DNA from: Alphaproteobacteria bacterium
GTDB lineage: Bacteria; Pseudomonadota; Alphaproteobacteria; Caulobacterales; Maricaulaceae
DNA length: 64,000 nucleotides
Assembly: GCA_016124665.1 (NCBI GenBank)
Contig: WGNH01000001.1
Coordinates: 1 to 64,000 of the forward strand
Reading direction: 5' to 3'
Shown here: positions 42,022 to 50,114 of the stretch, piece after piece
Layout: every line of letters begins with the position of its first letter
Numbering within the stretch: the first letter of the stretch is position 1
Translations under genes and position numbers: made by a program
The notes under the pieces: model-generated
Database searches by the model: none
What the model saw: the letters and a program-made list of their open reading frames with translations, nothing else
Told to the model about the DNA's origin: nothing

Positions 42022-42767
42022 TTTCCGCCCTCTTCGGGAGTTTCATCCGGCATTTCGCCATCACCGGCCTGATCCCCGATCACGGCCTCGCTGGCATCTT
42101 CCAGTGCTTCGATCTGGTCTTCGATATCCGCTGCGGTTTCCGTCATCCCGTCATCTGTGGTGTTCATATCATCGCCGCCGGCAGCGTCATCAGTTTCGCT
42201 TTCAGCCGGAGCGGGAGCCGGGAAGGGCACCGGGTTGTCCGAAAGGGTCTGGAGATAGGCGAGGAGGTCGGCGCGATCCTCGTCATTGCGGATGCCCGCA
42301 AAAGCCATCGCTGTGCCGTCGAGCCAGCCGCGCGGATTGGCAATGAAATGATCGAGTTGTTCGTAAGTCCAGTCACCTTCGAGGCCAGCCATGGCCGCGG
42401 AGTATGAAAATCCGTCATAGGAGCCGATATCGCGGTTGACGACATCCCAGAGATTCGGGCCCTGGAGATTGCCGGCACCCGGCGCGGCATTGTGGCAGGA
42501 GACACAGCGGCGGAAGGTGCGTTCGCCCGCAGAAGCATCAGCGCTGGCCAGAAGCGTTCCCAGGTCAACGACTTCTTCCTCGACCGGTCCGGCGCCGCCG
42601 GTGCCGCCCATAACAGCTGCAAGGTCAATAGGATAAGCCAGGGAGGCCTCGTCGCCGCTGCCATGCTCCTCAGGGAAAACGATATCCCCGACCACACCGA
42701 TCACCATCACCATCAATACAAGGCCGATGATGACAGCGGCTACTTTGTTCCAGAAAAGATCGCCCAT
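42018..42767 (-). CDS. Membrane-anchored c-type cytochrome (CycM / c552-like)
   Basis: Inner-membrane-anchored electron carrier on the periplasmic side, likely feeding cytochrome oxidase. The 249-residue product opens MGDLFWNKVAAVIIGLVLMV, the classic CycM anchor, then a linker, the heme site CVSCH (Cys88, Cys91, His92), GPNLWDVVNRDIG, and axial Met154 in GTAMAFAG. An Asp/Glu/Thr-rich tail of about 70 residues follows the heme domain. I start at ATG 42767 (GGGGA upstream); an in-frame start at 42851 would add 28 residues before the conserved opening. Confidence 0.9.
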   Translation of the reverse strand: MGDLFWNKVAAVIIGLVLMVMVIGVVGDIVFPEEHGSGDEASLAYPIDLAAVMGGTGGAGPVEEEVVDLGTLLASADASAGERTFRRCVSCHNAAPGAGNLQGPNLWDVVNRDIGSYDGFSYSAAMAGLEGDWTYEQLDHFIANPRGWLDGTAMAFAGIRNDEDRADLLAYLQTLSDNPVPFPAPAPAESETDDAAGGDDMNTTDDGMTETAADIEDQIEALEDASEAVIGDQAGDGEMPDETPEEGGN

Positions 42768-43077
42768 GCTGGTCCCCAGAGAAGTCTGAATAATTTCGCG
42801 GTGTTTGCCATGCGTCCTGCGGGCAATCAACCAGTTGATGTTGTCAGTCACTTACCGGGCGGGGGCGGCTTCGTCCAGTGGCGCATCGTCGCGGGCTGCA
42901 GGAGGCGGCACCCGGCCGGACCGATGCCATTATTCAGTCAATATTCATCGTATAAATCCACATATGTAACAAATGATGTGAAGCTCTTGCGGAACGAAAT
43001 TTCCGGACACATGTCATTGTCAACAATCGGTGGTCGATTGTATAGAAATCGTTGTCTTCCCTCGAAAGGACTTAAAA
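42768..43077. promoter_or_regulatory. 310-bp intergenic region with divergent promoters and an inverted repeat
   Basis: No gene is supported here. The right half is AT-rich (TTCAGTCAATATTCATCG, then CACATATGTAAC), suiting promoters for the divergent cytochrome and barrel genes. ACAATCG-gtggt-CGATTGT at 43023-43041 is a perfect 7-bp inverted repeat 37 bp before the barrel ATG, and ATTGT at 43016-43020 makes a second overlapping dyad with the ACAAT next to it. It could be an operator or a 5'-leader hairpin. Confidence 0.45.
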
Positions 43078-43617
43078 ATGTTGCGCACACTTGTTTCTGC
43101 CTCTGCAATCGCGCTCGCCGCGGCGTCGGTCTCCTTCGCCGATGATGGCGACTTCACCTGGAGTGCCGGATATTCGGCGATCGAAATCAGCGATGGCGGA
43201 CAGTCCGTTGATGTCGGAGCCGTCACCTTCCGCGGCGGTTATGAATTCACCCGCCATTTCGGATTTGAAGGCCAGCTCGACATCGGTGTCACCGATGATA
43301 CGGTCATCATTGCGGCCACGCCGGTTGATGTTGAACTGAACTATGCTGCCAGCCTGTTCGGCATTGCACGGGCTCCGGTTTCCGAGAATGCCAACCTTTT
43401 CATTCGCGCTGGCTATACGACCGCTGACGCCGAAGCCTCCATTCCGGGTGTTTCGGTGACCAGCGACACGGATGGCTGGGCCTATGGCGTGGGCGGCGAG
43501 GTCTTCTTCGACCAGCGGAATGGTTTCCGCGCCGGCTACACGCACCACGACTTCGACTCTTCGGATGCCGATGTGTGGAGCCTTTCCTATGTCCGCCGCT
43601 TTGGTGGCGGCCGCTAG
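43078..43617 (+). CDS. Small outer-membrane beta-barrel protein (OmpA/opacity-like fold)
   Basis: 179 residues: signal peptide (ASVSFA-DD) and about eight predicted strands (FTWSAGYSAIEI, VTFRGGYEFTRHFGFEGQLDIGV, NANLFIRAGYTTADAE, GFRAGYTHHDF) ending LSYVRRFGGGR. The pattern is that of the OmpW/opacity-type barrel porins (outer-membrane beta-barrel domain family). AAAGGA precedes the ATG at 43078. A strong hairpin terminator follows. Function unknown. Confidence 0.83.
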   Translation: MLRTLVSASAIALAAASVSFADDGDFTWSAGYSAIEISDGGQSVDVGAVTFRGGYEFTRHFGFEGQLDIGVTDDTVIIAATPVDVELNYAASLFGIARAPVSENANLFIRAGYTTADAEASIPGVSVTSDTDGWAYGVGGEVFFDQRNGFRAGYTHHDFDSSDADVWSLSYVRRFGGGR

Positions 43618-43660
43618 GTCCGGCCAATTATTGCCGGCACGCCGCCGGCTCGCATGAATG

Positions 43661-43694
43661 TGACCGCGCTGTGATCAGCGCGGTCATTTCATTT
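43661..43694 (+). terminator. Hairpin terminator after the outer-membrane barrel gene
   Basis: Perfect 10-bp stem TGACCGCGCT / AGCGCGGTCA with a 6-base loop, followed by TTTCATTT. Confidence 0.72.
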
Positions 43695-43782
43695 CGGGCC
43701 GTCCTTCCCATTTGCGAGTCCACAGGGCCGGACGGAGTTTCTTTCCGGCCATTCTGTAGCTGCAAAATGAAAGGTGGCCTTT

Positions 43783-44346
43783 ATGACAGATTACAAGATT
43801 CACACCGTTGACTCGGCACCCGGAGATTCCAGGACCCTGCTTGGCCAGGTTGGCGAGAAATACGGGTTCACCCCCAATCTGATGGGCTTGCTGGCGGAAT
43901 CCCCTGCTGCGCTGGAAGCCTATGCCACGCTCTCGGGCATATTCGAGAAAACGGATTTTTCTCCGGTCGAACAACAGGTCATTCTGCTGACGGTCAATCG
44001 CCTCAATGAGTGCCCGTATTGCATGGCGGCGCATTCGACGATCGCCAAGAGTGCCGGGATGGAGGATGCCACGCTGGAAGCGCTCCGGGACGGGACAGAG
44101 CTGCCGGATGCCCGGCAGAATGCGCTCGCCAGTTTTACCCGCAGCATCGTTCAGAAACGCGGGTGGGTCAGCGAGGCCGAGGTCGAGGCTTTCCTCGCCG
44201 AAGGATTCACCAAAGCCAATGTGCTGGAGGTCATTCTGGGGGCGTCTTTCAAGACGCTTTCCAATTATGCCAACCATATTGCCACCACACCGGTCGACAA
44301 GGCGTTCGCCAATCAAACGTGGTCAAAAGACGGGGCCCGTTCCTAG
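43783..44346 (+). CDS. Carboxymuconolactone decarboxylase / AhpD-like protein
   Basis: 187 residues. LTVNRLNECPYCMAAHSTIAKSAG holds the CXXC-X2-H... AhpD-type redox centre, and EVILGASFKTLSNYANHIATTPVD is the second conserved helix. Such proteins are alkylhydroperoxidase-like or uncharacterised thiol oxidoreductases; none of the muconolactone pathway genes is nearby, so catabolic decarboxylation is unlikely. ATG 43783 has AAAGG 8 bases upstream. It converges with nudC across a bidirectional hairpin. Confidence 0.88.
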   Translation: MTDYKIHTVDSAPGDSRTLLGQVGEKYGFTPNLMGLLAESPAALEAYATLSGIFEKTDFSPVEQQVILLTVNRLNECPYCMAAHSTIAKSAGMEDATLEALRDGTELPDARQNALASFTRSIVQKRGWVSEAEVEAFLAEGFTKANVLEVILGASFKTLSNYANHIATTPVDKAFANQTWSKDGARS

Positions 44347-44406
44347 GGTGCCGGCCTGACTCCCGGCAGGGTTCCGCGTACCGCGATGCCGGAACAGGGC
44401 GTACCG

Positions 44407-44444
44407 GAGTCTTTTCACTGATCCTGCGACCGGTGAAAGGACTC
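44407..44444. terminator. Bidirectional terminator between the AhpD-like gene and nudC
   Basis: GAGTCTTTTCAC and GTGAAAGGACTC pair over 12 bases with one mismatch around a 14-base loop. It sits between two converging genes and touches the nudC stop. Confidence 0.5.
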
Positions 44445-45334
44445 TAGGCCGCCCAGACTTCAAGCAGGCGTCGCGCAATCGCGATTTTCGGCGGCAGATC
44501 GAAGTCGGGATGGGTGCCAGCCAGCATGCTGCGGACCTCGTCCCGTGAAAACCAGCGCGCCTCTTCCAGCTCATGGCGATCAATGGTGATGCCCACTGAT
44601 ACTGCTTCGATGATCAGGCCGATCATGAGTGACGAAGCAAAAGGCCAGGGCTGATCGGCGACCACACGTGTGGAATCGGGGTCGGTCCGGATCCCGGCCT
44701 CTTCCCAGATCTCGCGTGCGCAGGCCGCGGCGATCGTCTCGCCCGGCTCCATGAAGCCTGCGAGTGCCGACCACATGCGCGGCGGCCAGGGTTGCTGGCG
44801 GCCCAGCAGGCACCAGTCATCCTTGACCACCAGCATGATGACGACCGGATCGACGCGGGGAAAATGTTCGGTGGCGCAGGACGGGCAGGCGCGCTTGCGG
44901 CCCGCTTCGAGCTCCAGCGTTGGCGTGCCGCAATTGGCGCAGAAACGGTGGCGCCGGCGCCATTCGATCAGTGAGCGCGCCTGGGCCAGAATGCCCGTCT
45001 CCCCGATGGCCAGCTGCATGGCTGCCGAGCGTGTGTCGGTGATTTCGACGCCGCCGGGCAGGGCCGCCTCCGGATCGAGTTCCACCGCATAAAGCGGATT
45101 GCCGTCCTCAAGCCCCAACAGGACCGGCGCATTGATCCGGGCCATGGTGGCGGTTTCGGAGAAGGGCCGGCGCAGCAGGGCACGGCCATCAAGTGCCGGA
45201 TCGCCATTCAGGAACAAGAGGGCATGTGCGCCGTTATGTTTCTCCAGAGCGGCGAGCGCCTGCGCGTCGCGGCGGATATCCTCGGCGCGATCCAGCGGCG
45301 ACAGACAGAAGGCCAGTGGCGGCAGTGGGTTCAT
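44444..45334 (-). CDS. nudC: NAD(H) / NAD-capped RNA pyrophosphatase NudC
   Basis: Nudix hydrolase of 296 residues. It has a zinc ribbon CANCG...CPSCA, the Nudix box GFMEPGETIAAACAREIWEEAG, and the NADH-type signature DQPWPFASSLMIG (QPWPF) downstream. All four features are those of NudC, which hydrolyses NADH and removes NAD caps from RNA. I use ATG 45334; the frame continues upstream without conserved content. Divergent from the lipid kinase gene. Confidence 0.93.
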   Translation of the reverse strand: MNPLPPLAFCLSPLDRAEDIRRDAQALAALEKHNGAHALLFLNGDPALDGRALLRRPFSETATMARINAPVLLGLEDGNPLYAVELDPEAALPGGVEITDTRSAAMQLAIGETGILAQARSLIEWRRRHRFCANCGTPTLELEAGRKRACPSCATEHFPRVDPVVIMLVVKDDWCLLGRQQPWPPRMWSALAGFMEPGETIAAACAREIWEEAGIRTDPDSTRVVADQPWPFASSLMIGLIIEAVSVGITIDRHELEEARWFSRDEVRSMLAGTHPDFDLPPKIAIARRLLEVWAA

Positions 45335-45429
45335 GGATGACTTCCCGTTCGCGAACGCCGTCTGTATGTGGCAGAGCAGACGCCGGGTAAACCGTTGAAC
45401 CGACTCCGGTGCAGCAAAGGACAAAGGGC

Positions 45430-46287
45430 ATGGCAGGCCAGCGTCTTCATCTGATCCATAATGCCTCATCCGGCGCATTTATGCGCGGGCTGGAACTGGA
45501 TGTGCTCCGCCGCAAGCTGGAAGCCGCCGGCTGGGAGATGGCCGGCGAAACCGATCTGGCACAAGGCGATCCGCCCGGTCCCGCCGCTCTGGCGGGGTGT
45601 GCAGATGCGCTGGCCATTGCGGGCGGAGACGGATCGATCAAGGCGGTCCTGAACGCCCTGACCGGGCAGGAAGGAGTGACGCCCGTGTTGATCTTGCCCT
45701 GCGGCACAGCGAATCTTCTGGCGCGCCATGTCCATGCCTCCATTAATCTCGACACCATTATCGAACGGTCGGTTTCCGCGGCGGTCCGGCCATTGCTGCT
45801 GGGCGATGCCAACGGGCATGTGTTTGCCGTTGCCGCTGCCGTGGGCGTGTCTCCCGCTCTGGTGAAATTCCGCGAGGATATCCGGAAGCTCGGTTTGTGG
45901 GGCCGTGTCGGACGGTCACTCGCCTCGCTGCGGGTGGGCTGGCGGTCAATGTTCCGGCAGCCCTTTCTGGTGCAGGCTGAAGGCGAGGACGCACCGCGCC
46001 GGGCGACCGCGATTTATGCTGCCTGTCCCGATTCCCCGGTGTCTGACGGCCGGTTCCTGGTGTTCGGCGGGCGGATGAGGAATGTTGCGGATCTCCTGAG
46101 CGGGCTGGCCATGGCGGCATTGCCGGGTGTGGATGAATCCGGACGGAACTGGACGGCCCGGACGCGGCAGCTGCAAATCCGGTCCACACGGCCGCTGCCG
46201 GTCATTCTGGATGGCGAGCCGCTTACGCTGGAAAGCCCGCTGACCCTTGAATTCGGCCGGAAGTGTGTTGAAGTCATCATCACATGA
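45430..46287 (+). CDS. Diacylglycerol/lipid kinase family protein (YegS/BmrU-like)
   Basis: 285 residues. LIHNASSGAF corresponds to the first nucleotide loop, AIAGGDGSIKAVLNAL is the GGDGT-type active site (Ser replaces Thr), and LPCGTANLLARHV follows as expected for DAGK catalytic domains. The C-terminal beta domain includes RPLPVILDGEPLTLESPLTLEF. Likely phosphorylates a lipid such as diacylglycerol; substrate unproven. ATG 45430 has AAAGGG upstream. Overlaps the next gene by four bases. Confidence 0.88.
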   Translation: MAGQRLHLIHNASSGAFMRGLELDVLRRKLEAAGWEMAGETDLAQGDPPGPAALAGCADALAIAGGDGSIKAVLNALTGQEGVTPVLILPCGTANLLARHVHASINLDTIIERSVSAAVRPLLLGDANGHVFAVAAAVGVSPALVKFREDIRKLGLWGRVGRSLASLRVGWRSMFRQPFLVQAEGEDAPRRATAIYAACPDSPVSDGRFLVFGGRMRNVADLLSGLAMAALPGVDESGRNWTARTRQLQIRSTRPLPVILDGEPLTLESPLTLEFGRKCVEVIIT

Positions 46288-47072
46288 CCCGTCTGGCTCA
46301 CATTGCAGACCTGCATTTCGGTGATGAAGATCCGTCTCTTGTGGCCGATTTCCTGACCCGCCTGCCGGAGGCGGGTGTGGATGTGGTCGTGGTTGCCGGT
46401 GATCTGACCCAGACGGGCTCGCGCCGGGAATTTGCGCTTGCCGCGGACTTTCTCGCCGCGATTGATCCGCCCGTCGTGTTGACACCTGGTAATCACGATA
46501 CACCGCTGCTGGATATTGCATCGCGCCTGACCCGTCCGTGGCGGCGGCTGCAATCAGCGATGGCCGCCCATGCCACGCCGCGTTTTGCTGATAACGATAT
46601 TCACATCGAGAGCTTCAACTCGGCCCGCGGCGCGCAATTCCGGCTTGACTGGTCGCTGGGCGTGATCTCCCGCCGCAAGCTGGCGGCGCCGATCAAGGCG
46701 CTGTCCGAGAGCCCGGCCGGGACCCGGATTCTCACTGCCCACCACCCGATCCTGTCACCGCTGGAAAACCGGGGCCGGGCACGCACCCGCCGCGCCCCGC
46801 GCTTCGCGCAGCAGATCGCTGAAACCGCAGATCTCGTTCTCACCGGCCATCTGCATCAGCATTTTGCCTGCCCGGTGGACACCGGCGCACGGACGAGCTG
46901 GTTTGTCGGTGTGTCGACCGCCTTTTCCTCGCGTACGCGGGAGGAGGCGGCCGGATTCAATCTGATTGATATTTCAGACACGCATTTTGATCTTCACCGG
47001 TTCGACGCCGTTGAACAGGGTGATCAGCGAAAATTCGAAGCCACCGGCAAGACCCGTCTCGAGCGCCAATAA
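46284..47072 (+). CDS. Calcineurin-like metallophosphoesterase
   Basis: 262 residues with all five metallophosphoesterase blocks: IADLHFGD, VVVVAGDLTQTG, TPGNHDTP, LTAHHPILSPL and LTGHLHQH. There is no signal peptide, so it is cytoplasmic. The overlap with the lipid kinase gene (as in YegS-type/phosphoesterase pairs) hints at lipid head-group or lipid A/phosphatidyl metabolism, but this is only context. Confidence 0.9.
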   Translation: MTRLAHIADLHFGDEDPSLVADFLTRLPEAGVDVVVVAGDLTQTGSRREFALAADFLAAIDPPVVLTPGNHDTPLLDIASRLTRPWRRLQSAMAAHATPRFADNDIHIESFNSARGAQFRLDWSLGVISRRKLAAPIKALSESPAGTRILTAHHPILSPLENRGRARTRRAPRFAQQIAETADLVLTGHLHQHFACPVDTGARTSWFVGVSTAFSSRTREEAAGFNLIDISDTHFDLHRFDAVEQGDQRKFEATGKTRLERQ

Positions 47073-47134
47073 CCCAATTGGCCGCGGCAAGATGCCCGTA
47101 GGCGAAGGGGCCATATCCGGCGTATGATTGCCGG

Positions 47135-48724
47135 ATGAAACCGTTTTTCTGCCTTCTGTTCCTGTTGTTACCGGTGACGGTCTGGGCGCAATCGCCAGCC
47201 TTTACCGGACCGGACAGGTCCGGGGCGCTGGAAAGCCTCGTCAATGCGATTGCTGACGCGGATCGACAGGGTCTGCGGCCCGAGGATTATCACTTCGAAA
47301 CCCTGGCTGGTGCTGACCCGGGAATTGCGTCGCCGGACATTGACCGCCTGGCGGAATCCGCCTTCCGGGATTTTGCCCGGGATTTGCTGACGGGCCGGAT
47401 CGATCCACTGTCCGTGGAACGCAACTGGCCCTTTGCGCCGCGGAGCGGTGATATCGATGGGGCTCTGGCGCGCGCGCTGGCCAGCGGCGATGTTGCCGGA
47501 GAGCTGGTCCGTTTCGAACCGCAAACTCCGGCCTATGAGGCGCTGATCCGCGCCCGCCTGTTCTGGCTAAAGCAGGTGGAAGAGGGCTGGCCGCCGGTGA
47601 CCACGGCGCGCGATCACATGGAGCCGGGCGATAGCGGAGCGGATGTGCGGGCGTTGCGCGCACGTCTCGTGCGGCTGGGGCGGTTGCAGCCGTTTTCGCC
47701 GGCCGTTCCCGTCGATTCCATCGTCTTTGATTTCATGCCGGCCGGGATGCCGCCGGAATACGGCACCGATGTCGAGACGGCTGTGCGCAATGTCCAACAG
47801 CTGGCGCGGTTGCGGCCTGACGGGATTGCCGGGCCAGCAACGCTGGACTGGCTCAATCGCACCCCGCAGCAGCGCGCCGATACGCTGCGCGCCAATCTGG
47901 AGCGTTTGCGCTGGATGCCGGATGACTTTGGAGAGCGGTATATCGCCGTCAATGTCCCGGATTTCACGCTCCGGGTGGTTGAAAACGGCGATACTGTCCG
48001 CCGCCATGATGTGATTGTTGGCCGTGTGTCGCGTCCCTCGCCGGTGTTGTCGGCGCGGCTGGAATACGTGATCGTCAATCCGTGGTGGGAAACGCCGCAC
48101 AGCCTCGCCGTGAATGATGAATTGCCGCTATTCCGGCGGGATCCCGGCGCTGTGGAGCGGCTCGGTTTCCAGGTGCTGGACCGGGCAGGCAATGTCGTGG
48201 ATGCCTCGGCGATTGACTGGACCACCGTTAATGCGGCGGGCTTTCCCTACCGGTTGCGGCAGGCACCGGGGCCGCTGAATGCGCTCGGTGTTGTGAAGCT
48301 GATCTTCCCCAATCCGCACAGCACTTTCCTGCATGATACGCCGGGCCGGGAACGGTTCAACGAATTGCCCCGCGCCCTGTCTTCGGGCTGCGTGCGGGTG
48401 CGGGACGCGGATGCGCTGGCCCAATGGGCGGTCAATGCGGGCGCGGCGGAGGCGGCCGATATTGGGGCGCTTGTCGAGCGCCGCCGGGAGGTCCGGATCG
48501 ATATTACCGGAGAAATCCGTGTGCATTTTCTGTATCTTACCGCTTTTCCGGATGCAGATGGTTCCGTCCGCATGGTGCACGACCTATATGGAAAAGACCC
48601 TTCAATCATTGAGGCTATGGACCGGTCCTATGAAGATGATCCAACTCGCAACACTGGGGCTCGCCCTGACCGCGCTCTCGCTTCCGGCGCGGGCGGCGGA
48701 CATGTCGGAGCTTGCCCCGCCTGA
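47135..48724 (+). CDS. L,D-transpeptidase, YcbB-like
   Basis: 529-residue periplasmic cell-wall enzyme forming 3-3 peptidoglycan links. It has a signal peptide (VTVWA-QS), a scaffold domain (GLRPEDYHFETL is the YcbB N-terminal feature), a peptidoglycan-binding repeat (GDSGADVRALRARLVRLG...LRPDGIAGPATLDWLN) and the YkuD-type domain with HSTFLHDTPGRERF and the catalytic ALSSGCVRV (Cys419). The last 32 or so residues (after MDRSYEDDP) run through the signal-peptide coding region of the next gene in another frame and look unlike the family, so the natural stop may have been lost. Confidence 0.93.
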   Translation: MKPFFCLLFLLLPVTVWAQSPAFTGPDRSGALESLVNAIADADRQGLRPEDYHFETLAGADPGIASPDIDRLAESAFRDFARDLLTGRIDPLSVERNWPFAPRSGDIDGALARALASGDVAGELVRFEPQTPAYEALIRARLFWLKQVEEGWPPVTTARDHMEPGDSGADVRALRARLVRLGRLQPFSPAVPVDSIVFDFMPAGMPPEYGTDVETAVRNVQQLARLRPDGIAGPATLDWLNRTPQQRADTLRANLERLRWMPDDFGERYIAVNVPDFTLRVVENGDTVRRHDVIVGRVSRPSPVLSARLEYVIVNPWWETPHSLAVNDELPLFRRDPGAVERLGFQVLDRAGNVVDASAIDWTTVNAAGFPYRLRQAPGPLNALGVVKLIFPNPHSTFLHDTPGRERFNELPRALSSGCVRVRDADALAQWAVNAGAAEAADIGALVERRREVRIDITGEIRVHFLYLTAFPDADGSVRMVHDLYGKDPSIIEAMDRSYEDDPTRNTGARPDRALASGAGGGHVGACPA

Positions 48725-49616
48725 TCCGGCGACACGTGCCGTCAGCGGTTTTGATGCCGGACGCGCCGGGTTCTCCGTGCTCATCAACGAGGCCATCGAG
48801 GCCGATTACCGGACCTTCGCGACGCTGGTCATGCCGGGCGAACAGGTGCCGCTCTCGGCCAGCACGGCCGTGCGCTACTCCGCAGGGGCCGGGCTGCAAA
48901 CGCTGTCATTAACCGATGCGGTCTGGCAGGCCCCGGACACGCCGGGTCATCATGTCATCGAAATCCGGGACATGGCCGGAAATCTGATCCGCCTGAATGC
49001 CTTTGTCCTGCGGCCGGCCTCGGAGATCGAGGCGGGTGTGCTCCAAGGCTATGCCATCGGACAATACCCGCAAGAGCCCTATCGCGGACAGGACGCCTAT
49101 CTGCCGCCGGAGGGCTTCATCGAAGTGCCGCCGGAATTGCGTGACCTGCCGGTTTCACCGCATTTCACCCTCGGCCAGTTCCTGTGCAAGCAGGAAGGCG
49201 GACCGGTGCGTTATGCCATTGTGCGCGAGCAGTTATTGCTGAAGCTGGAACGCTTGCTGGAAGAAGTGAATGCGCATGGCTGGCGTACGGACGGCTTTGT
49301 CGTGATGAGCGGATATCGCACGCCGGTCTATAATGCCGGTATCGGCAATGGCCGGTATTCCCGCCATGTCTATGGCGGGGCTGCCGATATCTATATCGAC
49401 GAGGACAATGACGGGATCATGGATGATCTCAACGGGGATGGTGTGCTCGACCGCCGTGATGCCGCTGCGCTCTACGACTTTATCGACGGCATCCTGGAAC
49501 GCCCGGACTGGACGGATTTCCATGGCGGACTTGGCGAATACGGATCGACCTCCGCGCACGGGCCATTTGTACATGTGGACGAGCGTGGCTGGAATGCGCG
49601 CTGGGGACGGTCCTGA
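48630..49616 (+). CDS. M15-type zinc peptidase (DUF882/YcbK-like)
   Basis: 328 residues with signal peptide (MKMIQLATLGLALTALSLPARA-AD). The C-terminal domain has the M15 metal residues in GYRTPVYNAGIGNGRYSRHVYGGAADIY (His, Asp) and SAHGPFVHVDERG (His), and an Asp-rich EF-hand-like loop (DEDNDGIMDDLNGDG). Probably a peptidoglycan peptidase working with the L,D-transpeptidase it overlaps by 95 bp. The two ATGs at 48630 and 48636 are both possible starts; both leave the signal peptide intact. Confidence 0.88.
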   Translation: MKMIQLATLGLALTALSLPARAADMSELAPPDPATRAVSGFDAGRAGFSVLINEAIEADYRTFATLVMPGEQVPLSASTAVRYSAGAGLQTLSLTDAVWQAPDTPGHHVIEIRDMAGNLIRLNAFVLRPASEIEAGVLQGYAIGQYPQEPYRGQDAYLPPEGFIEVPPELRDLPVSPHFTLGQFLCKQEGGPVRYAIVREQLLLKLERLLEEVNAHGWRTDGFVVMSGYRTPVYNAGIGNGRYSRHVYGGAADIYIDEDNDGIMDDLNGDGVLDRRDAAALYDFIDGILERPDWTDFHGGLGEYGSTSAHGPFVHVDERGWNARWGRS

Positions 49617-49628
49617 TCTCATATTTGC

Positions 49629-49649
49629 AGTTGCGAATTATTCGCAACT
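49629..49649. promoter_or_regulatory. Fur/Mur-like palindromic operator
   Basis: AGTTGCGAA-tta-TTCGCAACT is a perfect 9-bp inverted repeat with a TTGCGAATTATTCGCAA core, of the form seen in alphaproteobacterial Fur-family boxes (TGCRAAT-N-ATTYGCA). It lies 46 bp before the start of the small gene at 49695 and just after the M15 peptidase. Identity of the regulator is inference. Confidence 0.5.
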
Positions 49650-49694
49650 AGGGCAGTTTGCTCCCGGGTTAGGTGAATCACTCCGGGAGGAAAC

Positions 49695-49928
49695 ATGTCA
49701 GCTGAATGCCGCTTACAATACATGACACCGGTGCCTGATGCCGGCGCACGGGCCGCAACGGAGATCGCCGTCCGGGACTGGCTGGAGACCCAGGCGCGCA
49801 TCGCCGGCTACTGGCGCGACCTGCTGGTTGACCGCAATGGCGATCTCGCCCTGATCGAAGCACTGGATGCGCATGAGCGCTTTCTGCAAATGGCAGCGAT
49901 TGGCCAGGATCTGGCCTCGCAGGCATAA
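49695..49928 (+). CDS. Small unknown protein behind a Fur-like palindrome
   Basis: 77 residues, no signal peptide, mostly helical (AATEIAVRDWLETQARIAGYWRDLL, then LALIEALDAHERFLQMAAIGQDLASQA), with one Cys near the N-terminus. GGGAGG lies five bases before the ATG, which is a near-perfect ribosome site and supports a real gene. That ribosome site partly overlaps a hairpin (TCCCGG at 49662 with CCGGGA at 49683). The palindrome upstream suggests metal- or iron-responsive control. I do not recognise the family and infer no function beyond that. Confidence 0.65.
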   Translation: MSAECRLQYMTPVPDAGARAATEIAVRDWLETQARIAGYWRDLLVDRNGDLALIEALDAHERFLQMAAIGQDLASQA

Positions 49929-49985
49929 GCGGCCGGGCTGAGTCGCATGCCTTGTCATGCGGCCTCCGACATCCGATATTGGTCA

Positions 49986-50084
49986 GTGGAAGACCGGCGC
50001 GGACGGACGCCTCGCCAACCCGGTCAGGTCCGGAAGGAAGCAGCCGTAACGAGTTTCGCTCCGGGTCGCTGTCCGGTCTTCCAC
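49986..50084 (+). ncRNA. ffs: Signal recognition particle RNA (small, 4.5S type)
   Basis: The terminal stem GTGGAAGACCGG / CCGGTCTTCCAC (12 bp perfect) closes a roughly 99-nt RNA. Its apex contains GGTCAGGTCCGGAAGGAAGC, the conserved SRP domain IV with the GGAA tetraloop and the asymmetric loop bound by Ffh. Location immediately ahead of dnaX is the usual one for ffs. Exact ends are set from the stem and could shift by a few bases. Confidence 0.93.
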
Positions 50085-50114
50085 TTATCTCCGGAATCAG
50101 CCCAGAAAGTGGCC

